NCBI GenBank assembly: GCA_001899385.1
Contig: MOYB01000003.1
Coordinates: 183,577 to 215,764, forward strand
DNA: 32,188 bases
Direction: 5' to 3'
Source of the DNA: Candidatus Caenarcanum bioreactoricola
GTDB lineage: Bacteria > Cyanobacteriota > Vampirovibrionia > Caenarcaniphilales > Caenarcanaceae
A program made the translations under genes and the position numbers. Shown here in pieces: positions 1-7,799 of this stretch; position 1 is the stretch's first letter; every line of letters starts with the position of its first letter. The notes under the pieces were generated by a model. That model was not told the DNA's origin, made no database searches, and was given only the letters and a program-made list of their open reading frames with translations.

Positions 1-76
1 CTCATAAATCATTTTAATCAAAAAAATCATAGTTCAGACAAAAATCAGCGTAATCAATTTTAGAAATATTATAGTT

Positions 77-108
77 AAAAAAAAGCCCTCTTGTAAAATA
101 GAGGACTT
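77..108 (-). terminator. Rho-independent terminator after ferritin
   Basis: Read on the minus strand, a CCTCT stem, an A/T loop and an AGAGG stem are followed by GGC and a run of T. It lies about 90 bases beyond the ferritin stop codon. The sequence matches the terminator at 9067-9096 at about 28 of 30 positions, so it is one copy of a repeated element. Confidence 0.75.
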
Positions 109-137
109 ATGAAAATGGGCAATCATAAGGATAAATT

Positions 138-160
138 AGAAAGGCTTAAATAACCTTTCT
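138..160 (-). repeat. Hairpin AGAAAGG/CCTTTCT, first half of a double-hairpin repeat
   Basis: A perfect 7-bp inverted repeat (138-144 with 154-160) lies between the ferritin stop and the terminator at 77-108. Read on the minus strand, its 24 bases match 9021-9044 downstream of the capsid gene at about 22 positions. With 77-108 it forms an approximately 84-base composite element. Confidence 0.65.
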
Positions 161-200
161 AAAATAATTATAACATGTATTCTGCATTTACGAGGATCTT

Positions 201-716
201 TTAAGCAGGACTTATTGTTTCATCAACAAAAACTCTTAATGCTAATTCTTTATCAAGCATAAAAAGCCCATCTGAAGAATTTCCAATTAATTTTAATTGA
301 TCTTTTATTTTTTTAGCATTAGCCTCTTCTTGAACTTGTTCTGAAATAAACCATTGTAAAAAATTATTAGTTGCATGATCTTTTTCAATTAAAGCTAAAT
401 CAGTAAGATTATTAATTAAAGCACTTACTTTTTTTTTATGATTCAAAGCATCTTCAAATGCATGCAAAGGAGATTCCCATTTTAATTGAGGGGTGTCTAT
501 AGCCTTAAGAGAAGCTTCTGCATCTCTTTCAATTATATATTTAAAAATTTTAAGTGCATGAGTATTTTCTTCTTGATATTGAACATACATCCAATTTGCA
601 AATCCAGATAAATTCATACTTTCAAAATAAGCAGACATTGCTAAATATAAATATGCTGAAAAAAATTCTTCATTAACTTGCTTATTTAAAGCTTCTTGCA
701 TTTTTTGACTTAACAT
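201..716 (-). CDS. ftnA: Bacterial non-haem ferritin
   Basis: This is a 171-aa ferritin of the usual bacterial FtnA length. Such proteins form 24-subunit cytoplasmic cages that oxidise and store iron. Visible ferroxidase residues are E17, E49/E50 and H53 (QEENTH), plus the conserved helix FLQWFISEQVQEE with its Gln and Glu ligands. The position corresponding to E. coli Glu94, a site-B iron ligand, appears to be Lys94 (NHKKKVS), which would alter the centre if the alignment holds. An AGGAG at 728-732 precedes the ATG by 11 bases. It is the last gene of a minus-strand series after the RTX-repeat gene. Its leader holds an 11-bp inverted repeat and a weak Fur-box-like A/T sequence. The family call is firm; the loss of the Glu ligand comes from hand alignment. 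Confidence 0.95.
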   Translation of the reverse strand: MLSQKMQEALNKQVNEEFFSAYLYLAMSAYFESMNLSGFANWMYVQYQEENTHALKIFKYIIERDAEASLKAIDTPQLKWESPLHAFEDALNHKKKVSALINNLTDLALIEKDHATNNFLQWFISEQVQEEANAKKIKDQLKLIGNSSDGLFMLDKELALRVFVDETISPA

Positions 717-723
717 AAATATT

Positions 724-777
724 ATTACTCCTAATATTATAAATAATTATTATTATAAACTAATTCTTAGGAGTAAT
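724..777 (-). promoter_or_regulatory. Inverted repeat in the ferritin leader that includes the SD
   Basis: ATTACTCCTAA at 724-734 and TTAGGAGTAAT at 767-777 are perfect 11-bp complements separated by 32 bases. The proximal arm contains the ferritin SD. The A/T-rich interval between them (739-757) resembles a degenerate Fur/PerR box or a -10 region. In a readthrough transcript from the RTX gene the SD would be paired; a transcript starting between the arms would leave it free. Function is inferred. Confidence 0.45.
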
Positions 778-806
778 ATAATATGAGTTTCTAAGTTATG
801 TATAAC

Positions 807-1625
807 TTAAAGATTTACTGTTGTATTTGCAAATTGAACTGCTTCAATATCACCAAATAATTTAACTGAACCACTACCATCTCTCATAGATATCTTTGTA
901 TAATCACCATAATCAGTTATTCTTACTTCACTTGAATTGATTCCAGACATTACAAGTTTATCACTTCCTGAACTGTCATATATTGAATCAAAACCATCTC
1001 CTTTTGCATATCTATAAAGATCATTGCCATCTCCACCATTCATCTTATCGTCACCAGTGCCTGCATTTAAGTAATCACTGCCAGTTCCGCCATACAATGC
1101 ATCATTTCCACTATTACCAAATAACGCATCATTACCTTCTTGTCCATAGATAGCATCACTGCCTAATCCGCCATGTATTTCATCTGTTCCTTCATTACCA
1201 TAAATAAGGTCATTTCCTTCTTCTCCATTTATGAAGTCATTACCTATTCCGCCGTATGCAAGGTCAGATCCTATTCCGCAATAGATTCTATCATTACCTT
1301 CTTGTCCATAGAGAAGATCATTTCCCGTTTCACCATATATTAAGTCATTGCCTATTCCACCATAAGCAACATCATTATCTGCTCCGCCATGGATTCTATC
1401 ATCACCTTCTTGTCCATAAATAACATCACTACCTGCTCCACCATAGACAAGATCATCACCTGCTTTTGCATAAATAAGATCATTGCCATCATAACCACAA
1501 ATAGCATCATTATAAATAGTTCCTCTTAATAAATCACTTAAAGAAGTTCCATTAATAATACCAACACCACCAATAAAAACTGGTGCTATTATTTCTTCTA
1601 ATTCGTTTAATTTAAATTTCTTCAT
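807..1625 (-). CDS. RTX (haemolysin-type) calcium-binding repeat protein
   Basis: A 272-aa protein made almost entirely of glycine/aspartate nonapeptides of the GGxGxDxUx type from about residue 40 to 205 (for example GGAGSDVIYGQEGDD and GGIGNDLIYGETGND). These form calcium-binding parallel beta-rolls in proteins exported by type I systems. The last 65 residues are non-repetitive and could carry the C-terminal export signal. The N-terminus (NELEEII, then GG at 19-20) loosely recalls a double-glycine leader, but its spacing does not fit the usual consensus. No N-terminal Sec signal peptide is visible and no enzyme domain is present, so the role (surface layer, adhesion, calcium sensing) is unknown. 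AAGGAG at 1635-1640 with 9-base spacing supports the start. A HlyD-like gene lies 3.7 kb away, but no ABC exporter is in the window. Confidence 0.88.
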   Translation of the reverse strand: MKKFKLNELEEIIAPVFIGGVGIINGTSLSDLLRGTIYNDAICGYDGNDLIYAKAGDDLVYGGAGSDVIYGQEGDDRIHGGADNDVAYGGIGNDLIYGETGNDLLYGQEGNDRIYCGIGSDLAYGGIGNDFINGEEGNDLIYGNEGTDEIHGGLGSDAIYGQEGNDALFGNSGNDALYGGTGSDYLNAGTGDDKMNGGDGNDLYRYAKGDGFDSIYDSSGSDKLVMSGINSSEVRITDYGDYTKISMRDGSGSVKLFGDIEAVQFANTTVNL

Positions 1626-1707
1626 TTCCTAATTCTCCTTAATTGTCATAATATATATACTAAACTAAAACACAAATATAATAAAGTACATACATGTTAA
1701 ATTTATA

Positions 1708-2469
1708 TTAAAGAAGCTCTTTATTAAAAAAAATTAATTTAGCATTTAGTTCTTTTTGATTATTATCACTAGTAATTGCATTAAATTTATATTCAGAAAA
1801 ATCTATTTTTAATAAAATTGTAAGTAGTTCTCCAGGGTCTATAAGTTTTGTTTCGGGGAGTAATTTCGTAAAACTATTTTTCATCAAAGTATAATGAGAG
1901 CATCCAAAAATTAAACTATCAGGTTTTTTATTTAATAAAGAAATATATTCTAAAAGTAAATCTTCTCCTTCTTTTGAATTAAGATTTCCAAGATTATTTT
2001 CTATAAAAGGTACTAATTTAGGGCAAGGAATTGATTGTATATTTAAATCTTCACCCAAAGCTTGCTTGCATATTTTTATATAACTTTCTGAATTATGTGT
2101 TGCTAAAGTTGAAAAAACTGCTATATTTTCTTTAGAATTAGAAAATTGTTTTAAATTAGCTTCTAAGCCTTCTAAAAGACTATAAATTATTAAATTAGGA
2201 AATTTTGATTTTATTTCTTGTGTAAGCAAAGAAGAGCTTGTATTGCAAGCAAGTATTATTATATCTGTTTTATCATGCCAATATTCAAAATTTTTATGAA
2301 TTATTTCTAGAAGTTCTTCTTTGCTTTTATTTCCATAAGGAAGATTTTTGAAATCTGCAAAATATGAAAGTTCTGAGCATTTAATATTAGAATTTTTATA
2401 ACTTTTTTCTAAAAAAGCATTTAAAACACTTAATCCACCTATACCAGAATCAAGAAAAGCTATTCTCAT
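1708..2469 (-). CDS. murI: Glutamate racemase
   Basis: A 253-aa enzyme that converts L- to D-glutamate for peptidoglycan stem peptides in the cytoplasm. Family motifs are intact: D8-S9 in FLDSGIGGLSVL, the first catalytic Cys (C75 in LACNTSS), the second (C190 in FGCSHYT) and the following His192. Length is normal. It lies downstream of fabF on the same strand with a 112-base gap filled by two GC-rich palindromic repeats. The nearer repeat supplies GTGAGG (2478-2483), eight bases from the ATG, as the only SD-like sequence. Confidence 0.95.
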   Translation of the reverse strand: MRIAFLDSGIGGLSVLNAFLEKSYKNSNIKCSELSYFADFKNLPYGNKSKEELLEIIHKNFEYWHDKTDIIILACNTSSSLLTQEIKSKFPNLIIYSLLEGLEANLKQFSNSKENIAVFSTLATHNSESYIKICKQALGEDLNIQSIPCPKLVPFIENNLGNLNSKEGEDLLLEYISLLNKKPDSLIFGCSHYTLMKNSFTKLLPETKLIDPGELLTILLKIDFSEYKFNAITSDNNQKELNAKLIFFNKELL

Positions 2470-2476
2470 TTTTTAA

Positions 2477-2511
2477 GCCTCACCCCCGCCCTCTCCTAAA
2501 AGAGAGGGAGC
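2477..2511. repeat. GC-rich palindromic repeat upstream of murI
   Basis: A cytosine-rich stretch followed by CCCTCTC (2489-2495) and GAGAGGG (2502-2508), a perfect 7-bp stem around a CTAAAA loop. It is far richer in GC than its surroundings and resembles the repeat at the right end of the window. It sits 7 bases before the murI ATG and provides a G-rich SD on the minus strand. Confidence 0.7.
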
Positions 2512-2552
2512 TAATAAATAATTGTTCTTTAGTTTTTATCATATCTTTATAG

Positions 2553-2580
2553 CCCCCTTTCAGGGGGTTGGGGGTGTCTT
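2553..2580. repeat. GC-rich palindromic repeat at the fabF 3' end
   Basis: CCCCC (2553-2557) and GGGGG (2563-2567) form a stem, followed by TT, another G run and TGTCTTG. The layout matches 26613-26636 inside ftsY and 13297-13328 at ispH. It ends within two bases of the fabF stop codon and may serve as an mRNA 3' hairpin. Confidence 0.7.
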
Positions 2581-2581
2581 G

Positions 2582-3850
2582 TTATTTTAAGATAAGCACT
2601 GTATTGTGTCCACCAAAGCCTAAAGCATTTATCATTGTGTGTTTTATATCTTTCATTTCCCTTGCTTTATTTGGTACATAATCTAAATCACATTCTGGAT
2701 CTGGATTTTCATAATTTATAGTTGGTGCTAATATTTTTTCTCTAAGACTTTGTAATGCAACTAAAGTGCCCATTGAACCTGCTGCTCCAACCATATGTCC
2801 TGTCATGGATTTTGTACTGCTAATAGCAAGTTTATATGCATGTGCCCCAAAAGCTTTTTTAATTGCAAGAGTTTCTCTCGCATCATTAAGTTGTGTTGAA
2901 GTACCATGAGCATGTATATAAGAAATATCTTCAGGATTAAGTTTTGCAATTTTTAAAGCTTTAAGCATTGCATTAGTAGCGCCTTCACCTTGCGGATGAG
3001 GAGCTGTTATATGATATGCATCGCAAGTAGCAGCTCCGCCTATTATTTCAGCATAAATTTTAGCACCACGTTTTTTAGCTGCTTCCATTTCTTCTAGTAT
3101 AAATATAACAGCTCCTTCAGAAATAACAAAACCATCTCTATCTGCAGAAAAAGGACAGGAAAGTTTTGTAGGATCAACATCTCTTCTTGAGAGAGCTCTC
3201 ATGTTGGAAAAAGAAGCAACAGCTAAAGGACTAACACAAGCTTCGGTGCCTCCTGCTACTATCATTTCAGAGACACCTGCCTTTATATCATTATAAGCAT
3301 CTAATATAGCTTCCAATCCACTTGCACAAGCAGTAGAAATACTTTTTGCTTGACCTCTTAATCCGAATTCTATAGCTATTTGACCTGCTGCAGCATTTGG
3401 CATCATTCTAAAAACTGTTCTAACGCCTACTTTTTTATGTCCATGTAATAAAAGAGTTTGTATATCATTACTACTCGTTGAAATACCTCCTACACCAGTA
3501 CCAATAAACATTCCAACAGAAAAAGGGCATATTTTATTTTCTTTTATAAGAATATCTAATCCAGAAGATTCAATAGCATCTTTAGCAGCAGCCATAGCAA
3601 GCTGTGTAACACGATCCATGTCTTTTTCCATGTTATGTGCTTTTTTAGCAAAGTATTCAGCTAAAGAAAAATCAGGAATTTGTCCTGCAGCTTTAATACC
3701 TATTGCTTCTTGAAATTTTTTTAAATTTTCTTCGAATTCTAAGATTTTAATACCACTAATACCATTAGTAAGATTTGACCATATTTCTTTTAAATTTTTT
3801 CCTACAGGAGTTATAGCTCCAATGCCAGTTATTACTACTTTTCTTTCCAT
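2582..3850 (-). CDS. fabF: 3-oxoacyl-[acyl-carrier-protein] synthase II
   Basis: A complete 422-aa KAS II condensing enzyme that elongates acyl-ACP with malonyl-ACP in type II fatty acid synthesis. The Cys-His-His triad is present: C175 in STACASG, H315 in HAHGTS and H352 in KSMTGHMVGAAG, with Lys347 and a Gly-rich C-terminal GFGGHN loop. No acpP or other fab gene adjoins it. No convincing SD precedes the ATG. It is followed by murI on the same strand with repeat DNA between them. Confidence 0.96.
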   Translation of the reverse strand: MERKVVITGIGAITPVGKNLKEIWSNLTNGISGIKILEFEENLKKFQEAIGIKAAGQIPDFSLAEYFAKKAHNMEKDMDRVTQLAMAAAKDAIESSGLDILIKENKICPFSVGMFIGTGVGGISTSSNDIQTLLLHGHKKVGVRTVFRMMPNAAAGQIAIEFGLRGQAKSISTACASGLEAILDAYNDIKAGVSEMIVAGGTEACVSPLAVASFSNMRALSRRDVDPTKLSCPFSADRDGFVISEGAVIFILEEMEAAKKRGAKIYAEIIGGAATCDAYHITAPHPQGEGATNAMLKALKIAKLNPEDISYIHAHGTSTQLNDARETLAIKKAFGAHAYKLAISSTKSMTGHMVGAAGSMGTLVALQSLREKILAPTINYENPDPECDLDYVPNKAREMKDIKHTMINALGFGGHNTVLILK

Positions 3851-3939
3851 TATTTTCTTAACTTAAGTTTTTAGAACTTATATTATAGGGGTTAATTTTA
3901 ACTTAAAATTTAAACTTTTAGGAAACCTTTTATTAGAAA

Positions 3940-4227
3940 TTATCTTTGTATTGATTCAGAGGGAATTTTTATAAATTGTAAAAGTCCCATTGCTACAATA
4001 AAAGCCATTCCTAATATACTTAATATTAATAATACAGGTACTTCTTTTTTATCTTCTATTTCTTCAGATTCTTCTTTAATTTGTTCTTGTTTTTTAACTT
4101 CTTGTTGTAGAGTTAATAAATTATTTTGTAATGTTGAAGTTAAATTATAAGCCTTTACTAATAAATGACTATGAAGAAAATCTGTTGTTTTATATTTTCT
4201 TGTCGAATTAATTTTTAAACCAGTCAT
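3940..4227 (-). CDS. Small single-pass membrane protein, unknown function
   Basis: A 95-aa ORF of a protein I do not recognise. Residues about 30-63 are polar and predicted coiled coil (LQQEVKKQEQIKEESEEIE). A single hydrophobic segment follows (VPVLLILSILGMAFIVAMGLL), then a short basic tail, giving a C-terminally anchored topology with a cytoplasmic or periplasmic coil. No SD is visible, but the upstream DNA contains TATACT and ATTATAAA that could act as -10 elements. It lies 89 bases upstream of fabF on the same strand and may share a transcript. The composition matches its neighbours. It is probably real, given its coherent TM plus coil structure. Confidence 0.6.
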   Translation of the reverse strand: MTGLKINSTRKYKTTDFLHSHLLVKAYNLTSTLQNNLLTLQQEVKKQEQIKEESEEIEDKKEVPVLLILSILGMAFIVAMGLLQFIKIPSESIQR

Positions 4228-4338
4228 TTATTTAATTAATTTATAATAATAGTATAGCAAAGAAAATCTAGAAAACTTAATTATAAGTTAGAACGTTTAG
4301 CTATAACTATTAGTCTTCTAAATATATAATTAAACATT

Positions 4339-4490
4339 CTAAAGAATGACATTTTTCAGCAAAGTTTTTAATTCAGAACGTCCCATTAACCAACGAGTAC
4401 CCGCAAATCTAAAGCAATTCATTATTAACAAAGCACAACCTAAAGCAGATTTTCCTCCTAGTTTTGAAAAAATTTTTTATTTAATTTAAA
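4339..4490 (-). pseudogene. Possible coding remnant, 3' end of a lost gene
   Basis: On the minus strand a frame is open from just inside the end of the 101-aa ORF to a TAG at 4339-4341, with a GC content above its surroundings. It includes an ATG at 4420-4422 that would give only 27 aa (MNCFRFAGTRWLMGRSEL and onward). A perfect AGGAGG overlaps the preceding stop codon, but no start lies at a usable distance. This could be a gene end left by deletion, or chance. Confidence 0.25.
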
Positions 4491-4763
4491 AGGGGATTCT
4501 TTTACTACAGAAAATATCCCTTGTTCTTTTTCTTCTACAGAAACAGAAATTGTATCCCCTTTCTGTGCTTGCCTTAATAAACGCTTTGGAACTTTATAAC
4601 CTTTAAGAATTTTTAATTGATTTTTAATAAATGGATCAAAAGTTAATTTTATAATATTTGCTTTATAACGATAATGTTTAGCTCTAAAAATTAAATTCTG
4701 TGGAATTTTCATTTTACAATTACAAATTAAATAAGTATTGCAGATTTTTATATATTTTTTCAA
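4458..4763 (-). CDS. Small basic protein, unknown function
   Basis: A 101-aa Lys-rich ORF with no family I recognise. The segment KGDTISVSVEEKEQGIFSVV looks like a short beta-barrel or AbrB-like fold, but no firm signature is present. The first 17 residues (with three Cys) are unlike the rest. An internal ATG at residue 18 (coding from 4712) is a plausible alternative start giving 84 aa. No SD is evident at either. The stop TAG is embedded in CTAGGAGG. It is divergent from the 117-aa gene at 4845, so the two may share an 81-base promoter region. Confidence 0.5.
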   Translation of the reverse strand: MKKYIKICNTYLICNCKMKIPQNLIFRAKHYRYKANIIKLTFDPFIKNQLKILKGYKVPKRLLRQAQKGDTISVSVEEKEQGIFSVVKESPFKLNKKFFQN

Positions 4764-4844
4764 GTATTTAAATTAAAAAATCTTGTATTTTGTATTTATA
4801 GCTTGTATAATTTTAAAAATTCTTAAAAATATAAAATCTATTTT

Positions 4845-5198
4845 ATGCTTAAAAAAATATTAAATATACAATTTAAAAGTAATTTAAGATTTAGAGAGAA
4901 AAAAAAAGTTCTTAAAATTCCTGTTTCTATTATCCCAAATTTTCAAGAAGCAATTATAAACCCTAGTAGTGTAAATCCGAATTATTCTAAAGAAAATTTT
5001 CCTTCAGAAGCAGTTAGAAAAATGATTGCTGAACGTCTAGAAACTAAATATGGAAACACTGTAGAACAAATATCTGGATATGCTACACATCAAGGAATAA
5101 AAATTTTTATAAGAAGTCTTTTTCGTGGATTAGGAATGTCTAAACAAGAAATTCGAATAATGAGAGATTTCTTAGAAACTAAGGTGTTTATGACTTAA
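4845..5198 (+). CDS. Hypothetical protein
   Basis: A 117-aa protein, basic at the N-terminus, without a signal peptide or TM segment. The C-terminal 70 residues (from FPSEAVRKMIAERLETKYG) look alpha-helical and soluble. I do not recognise a family. No SD precedes the ATG. It is separated by 172 A/T-rich bases, with no clear terminator, from the HlyD-like gene downstream, so co-transcription is possible but not shown. Codon use matches its neighbours. Confidence 0.5.
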   Translation: MLKKILNIQFKSNLRFREKKKVLKIPVSIIPNFQEAIINPSSVNPNYSKENFPSEAVRKMIAERLETKYGNTVEQISGYATHQGIKIFIRSLFRGLGMSKQEIRIMRDFLETKVFMT

Positions 5199-5370
5199 TC
5201 AGGTTTTTGGATTTTAAAGTTAAGATTTTTAACATAGAAATCGATTGTTCTTTAAGATATTTGAATTAAACAAATTAGACTAATTTATTTATCTTAAATT
5301 TAAGCTTTTTTAAAAATTAAGAGGGATTTCTTGGAATTATCTTAATAGTTATTTATTTATTATTCATTAA

Positions 5371-6762
5371 ATGAACAAAGATATAAATCAAAAAGAAGAT
5401 CAAAGCCAAGAAATATCAGATCTTTTTATAAAAGAAGAAAACTTAAAACAGATTATAAAAACTGCTTCTGAAAAAACTCATAAGAAAGAAGAGTTTATTT
5501 ATGAGTCTATTCCTCAACAAATAAATCAGGAAATAAATGTAAAACAAGCATATAAAAAGAATAATACAAAATATTTTCAATATGCTTTATTAATAATTCT
5601 TCTATTGATTCCTGTTATGCCAAAACAAGTAGGCGGAGAAATAGAAATATCTGGCGCTTCTGGGGAAAATCAAATTACAATGAGACCCCCTATTGATGCG
5701 ATTGTTTCTGAAATTTTTGTTAAAACTAATGACAAAGTATTAGAAGGACAAGAAATTGTACAGTTAACAAATTGGAATCTTGATGAAAAATTAATAGAAG
5801 TACAACAAAGATTAGAAAAAGCTAAAGCAAATTTTGAAACACTGTCAGCACAGTTTTCTTCTGGAGAAAGTGAATATAGACAATCTTTAGAAGCTCAAAA
5901 GAAACAACAATTTGAAACTATTTATTTGCAAAAACAAAGTAATAGACAAAGTTCTTCAAAAATAGAAATAACAGAAAAACAACTTGAACAAGCAAAACTA
6001 AGAGCAGAAAGCTTAGAACAAGAAGCTAATTTACATAAAGATCTTGCAAATAAAGGAGTCTTCCCAAAACAAAGTGCTTTAAAATCTCAATATCAAGCAG
6101 AAGCTGCAAAAAAAGAAGTGGAAGCTTTAACATCACAACTTGAAGTTGAAAAAAATGAAATTCTTTTAAATTCAAATAAAAGTGCGCCTGCTTTAAGAGA
6201 AGTTGAAGAAGTAGGAAATTCAAATCTTGCAAAAACTAATATAATTCGTTCTCAAATGAAAGAACTTTTAATTCAAATAAAATGGCTTTATGAAGAATTA
6301 GATTTTTATAATAAACAAAAAGAAGCTTTACTTCTAAGAGCACCTATAAGTGGTACTATCTTAACAATGGGACTTGAAAATTTAAAAGGACAACATCTTA
6401 ATCCCGGTGATTCTGTTATAACAATAGGCAACTTAAATAAAGTAAATGTTGTTATTCAATTACCAGAAGAACAAAGAACTTTTATAAGAAAAGGAGATAA
6501 AGTAGTAGTTCGTATTAAAGCACTTAAAGGAAAAAGATTTAAAGGTATAGTAGAATCAATTTCACCTATAATAATAAATCAAGAAAAAAGTTTAACAACA
6601 AAGAAAATATGGCAAATAAAAATGTCTTTAGATAATAATCAAAATACTTTAAGTCCCGGTATGACTGGTTTTGCTAAAATACATAGTTCAAAAAAGAATT
6701 CTATTTTAGGAAGTGTTTTTGATGAAATATATTCTACTTTTCAATTGGACAGATATATATAA
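5371..6762 (+). CDS. HlyD-family membrane fusion (periplasmic adaptor) protein
   Basis: A 463-aa adaptor of the HlyD/RND type that would link an inner-membrane exporter to an outer-membrane channel. In order: an unusually long polar N-terminus (1-68), one TM segment (about 69-84, YALLIILLLIPVMP), a split lipoyl-like domain (first half near 104-133, second half near 322-355 with APISGTI and GDSVITIG), a long coiled-coil hairpin between them (about 137-315, Gln/Glu/Lys-rich), and a C-terminal beta-barrel region (VVVRIKALKGKRFKG). No transporter or outer-membrane partner is nearby. The stop overlaps the next start (TAATG), so it is translationally coupled to the nuclease-like gene. No SD is seen. 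Confidence 0.85.
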   Translation: MNKDINQKEDQSQEISDLFIKEENLKQIIKTASEKTHKKEEFIYESIPQQINQEINVKQAYKKNNTKYFQYALLIILLLIPVMPKQVGGEIEISGASGENQITMRPPIDAIVSEIFVKTNDKVLEGQEIVQLTNWNLDEKLIEVQQRLEKAKANFETLSAQFSSGESEYRQSLEAQKKQQFETIYLQKQSNRQSSSKIEITEKQLEQAKLRAESLEQEANLHKDLANKGVFPKQSALKSQYQAEAAKKEVEALTSQLEVEKNEILLNSNKSAPALREVEEVGNSNLAKTNIIRSQMKELLIQIKWLYEELDFYNKQKEALLLRAPISGTILTMGLENLKGQHLNPGDSVITIGNLNKVNVVIQLPEEQRTFIRKGDKVVVRIKALKGKRFKGIVESISPIIINQEKSLTTKKIWQIKMSLDNNQNTLSPGMTGFAKIHSSKKNSILGSVFDEIYSTFQLDRYI

Positions 6763-7214
6763 TGAATTTATTAAATCTTTTAATTTTTTGTTTGATATTT
6801 ACTTTAATAACCATAGCCTTTTTATTTGTAATTATTTTGAAATATAAAAATGAAAAAGATTTTTTACAAAATAAAATGGCTTTAGAATTAGAAAAATGGA
6901 AATTTGAATCAGAAAAAGATATAAGACAAGATGCTCTTAAAAAAAGCAAAGCTGTACTCTCTGGTCAAATAAGTGAACATTTTGTACCTTTTAGACGAGA
7001 TATCTTTCCTTATAATGCCAAAGATTCAAAATTTCTTGGAATGCCTATTGATTTTATTGTTTTTGATGGATTAACAAATGGAAAGCTTGAGAAAATAATT
7101 TTTCTTGAAATAAAAACTGGAGAAAATGCAATATTAAGTTCTCGAGAAAAACAAATCAGAGATTGTATTAATGCTAAAAATGTTGAATTTAAGATTTTAA
7201 AAGTGTCATATTAA
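6762..7214 (+). CDS. Membrane-anchored Holliday-junction-resolvase-like endonuclease
   Basis: A 150-aa protein with an N-terminal TM helix (residues 4-26), a charged helix (30-62) and a PD-(D/E)xK-type nuclease core: Asp97 in PIDFIVFDG, then Glu116 and Lys118 in FLEIKTGE, followed by SSREKQIRDCI. This order matches the family described as endonuclease related to archaeal Holliday junction resolvase. The biological role of these anchored nucleases is unclear; DNA processing is expected from the fold. The ATG overlaps the HlyD stop by one base, indicating an operon. It is 48 bases upstream of the capsid cassette, but the cassette has its own strong SD and the link is uncertain. Confidence 0.65.
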   Translation: MNLLNLLIFCLIFTLITIAFLFVIILKYKNEKDFLQNKMALELEKWKFESEKDIRQDALKKSKAVLSGQISEHFVPFRRDIFPYNAKDSKFLGMPIDFIVFDGLTNGKLEKIIFLEIKTGENAILSSREKQIRDCINAKNVEFKILKVSY

Positions 7215-7262
7215 ATTTGAAATTATTCATTTGTTATAGTTCCTTTTGAAAGGAGAAAAAAA

Positions 7263-7799
7263 TTGGAGATTAAAAACTATTGTTTATGCGAATTTGAACA
7301 AAACATTCAAATTGGTTCTTTTACTGGTTATGCCAGTATTTTTGGAAATGTTGATGAAGCAAATGAAATTGTTATGCCAGGTGCCTTTAAACAAACCTTG
7401 GAAAAAAACAAAGAAAGAGTTGTACTTTTTCAACACAATCCAGATAAACCAATTGGGAAAGCTTTGTTAACTGAAGATGCAACGGGCTTGAAAATTCTCA
7501 AAGGGGAGTTAAATCTTGACCTTGAATTAGCTAGAGAAGTACAAAGCAATGCTAAAAAAAATATTATTAATAGTTTTTCTATTGGATATAGAGTATTAGA
7601 GGATGATTATAACGAAAATGGAGTTAGATTATTGAAAAAACTTGATTTAGTTGAAATTTCTTTTGTTACTTTTCCAGCAAATAGATCTGCTTTATTAACT
7701 GATATGAAGCATTTTAATACAAATAAGAAACTTATTGAAATAACTAACGAATTAAATAATTTATTAAAAGGAGTAATTAAAGATGAATTCAGGAATTAA
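7263..7799 (+). CDS. HK97-family prohead maturation protease
   Basis: A 178-aa phage capsid protease (U35/S78 type) that cleaves the scaffolding delta domain from the major capsid protein during procapsid maturation. Family signatures are intact: GYASIFGNVD and GAFKQTL near the N-terminus, catalytic His58 in LFQHNPDKPIG, catalytic Ser in SFSIGY (S106, or S104), and acidic E131 in LVEISFVTFPAN. The start is TTG, chosen because GAAAGGAG (7248-7255) lies 7 bases before it and the protein then begins at the normal place. The frame overlaps the capsid start by 17 bases, the usual coupling in phage head modules. No portal or terminase gene precedes it; the upstream gene is a nuclease in a HlyD operon. 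Confidence 0.93.
   Translation: MEIKNYCLCEFEQNIQIGSFTGYASIFGNVDEANEIVMPGAFKQTLEKNKERVVLFQHNPDKPIGKALLTEDATGLKILKGELNLDLELAREVQSNAKKNIINSFSIGYRVLEDDYNENGVRLLKKLDLVEISFVTFPANRSALLTDMKHFNTNKKLIEITNELNNLLKGVIKDEFRN

Noticed and set aside
739..757. A true Fur or PerR box before ferritin
   Set aside because: Roughly 13 of 19 matches is expected often by chance in such A/T-rich DNA; kept only as a comment.
4339..4422. A 27-aa gene behind the perfect AGGAGG
   Set aside because: The ATG is about 30 bases from the SD, too far, and no start codon lies at a proper distance; listed only as a possible remnant.
5371..6762. HlyD-like protein as the exporter of the RTX protein
   Set aside because: The genes are 3.7 kb apart on opposite strands and no ABC ATPase is present; the link cannot be supported.
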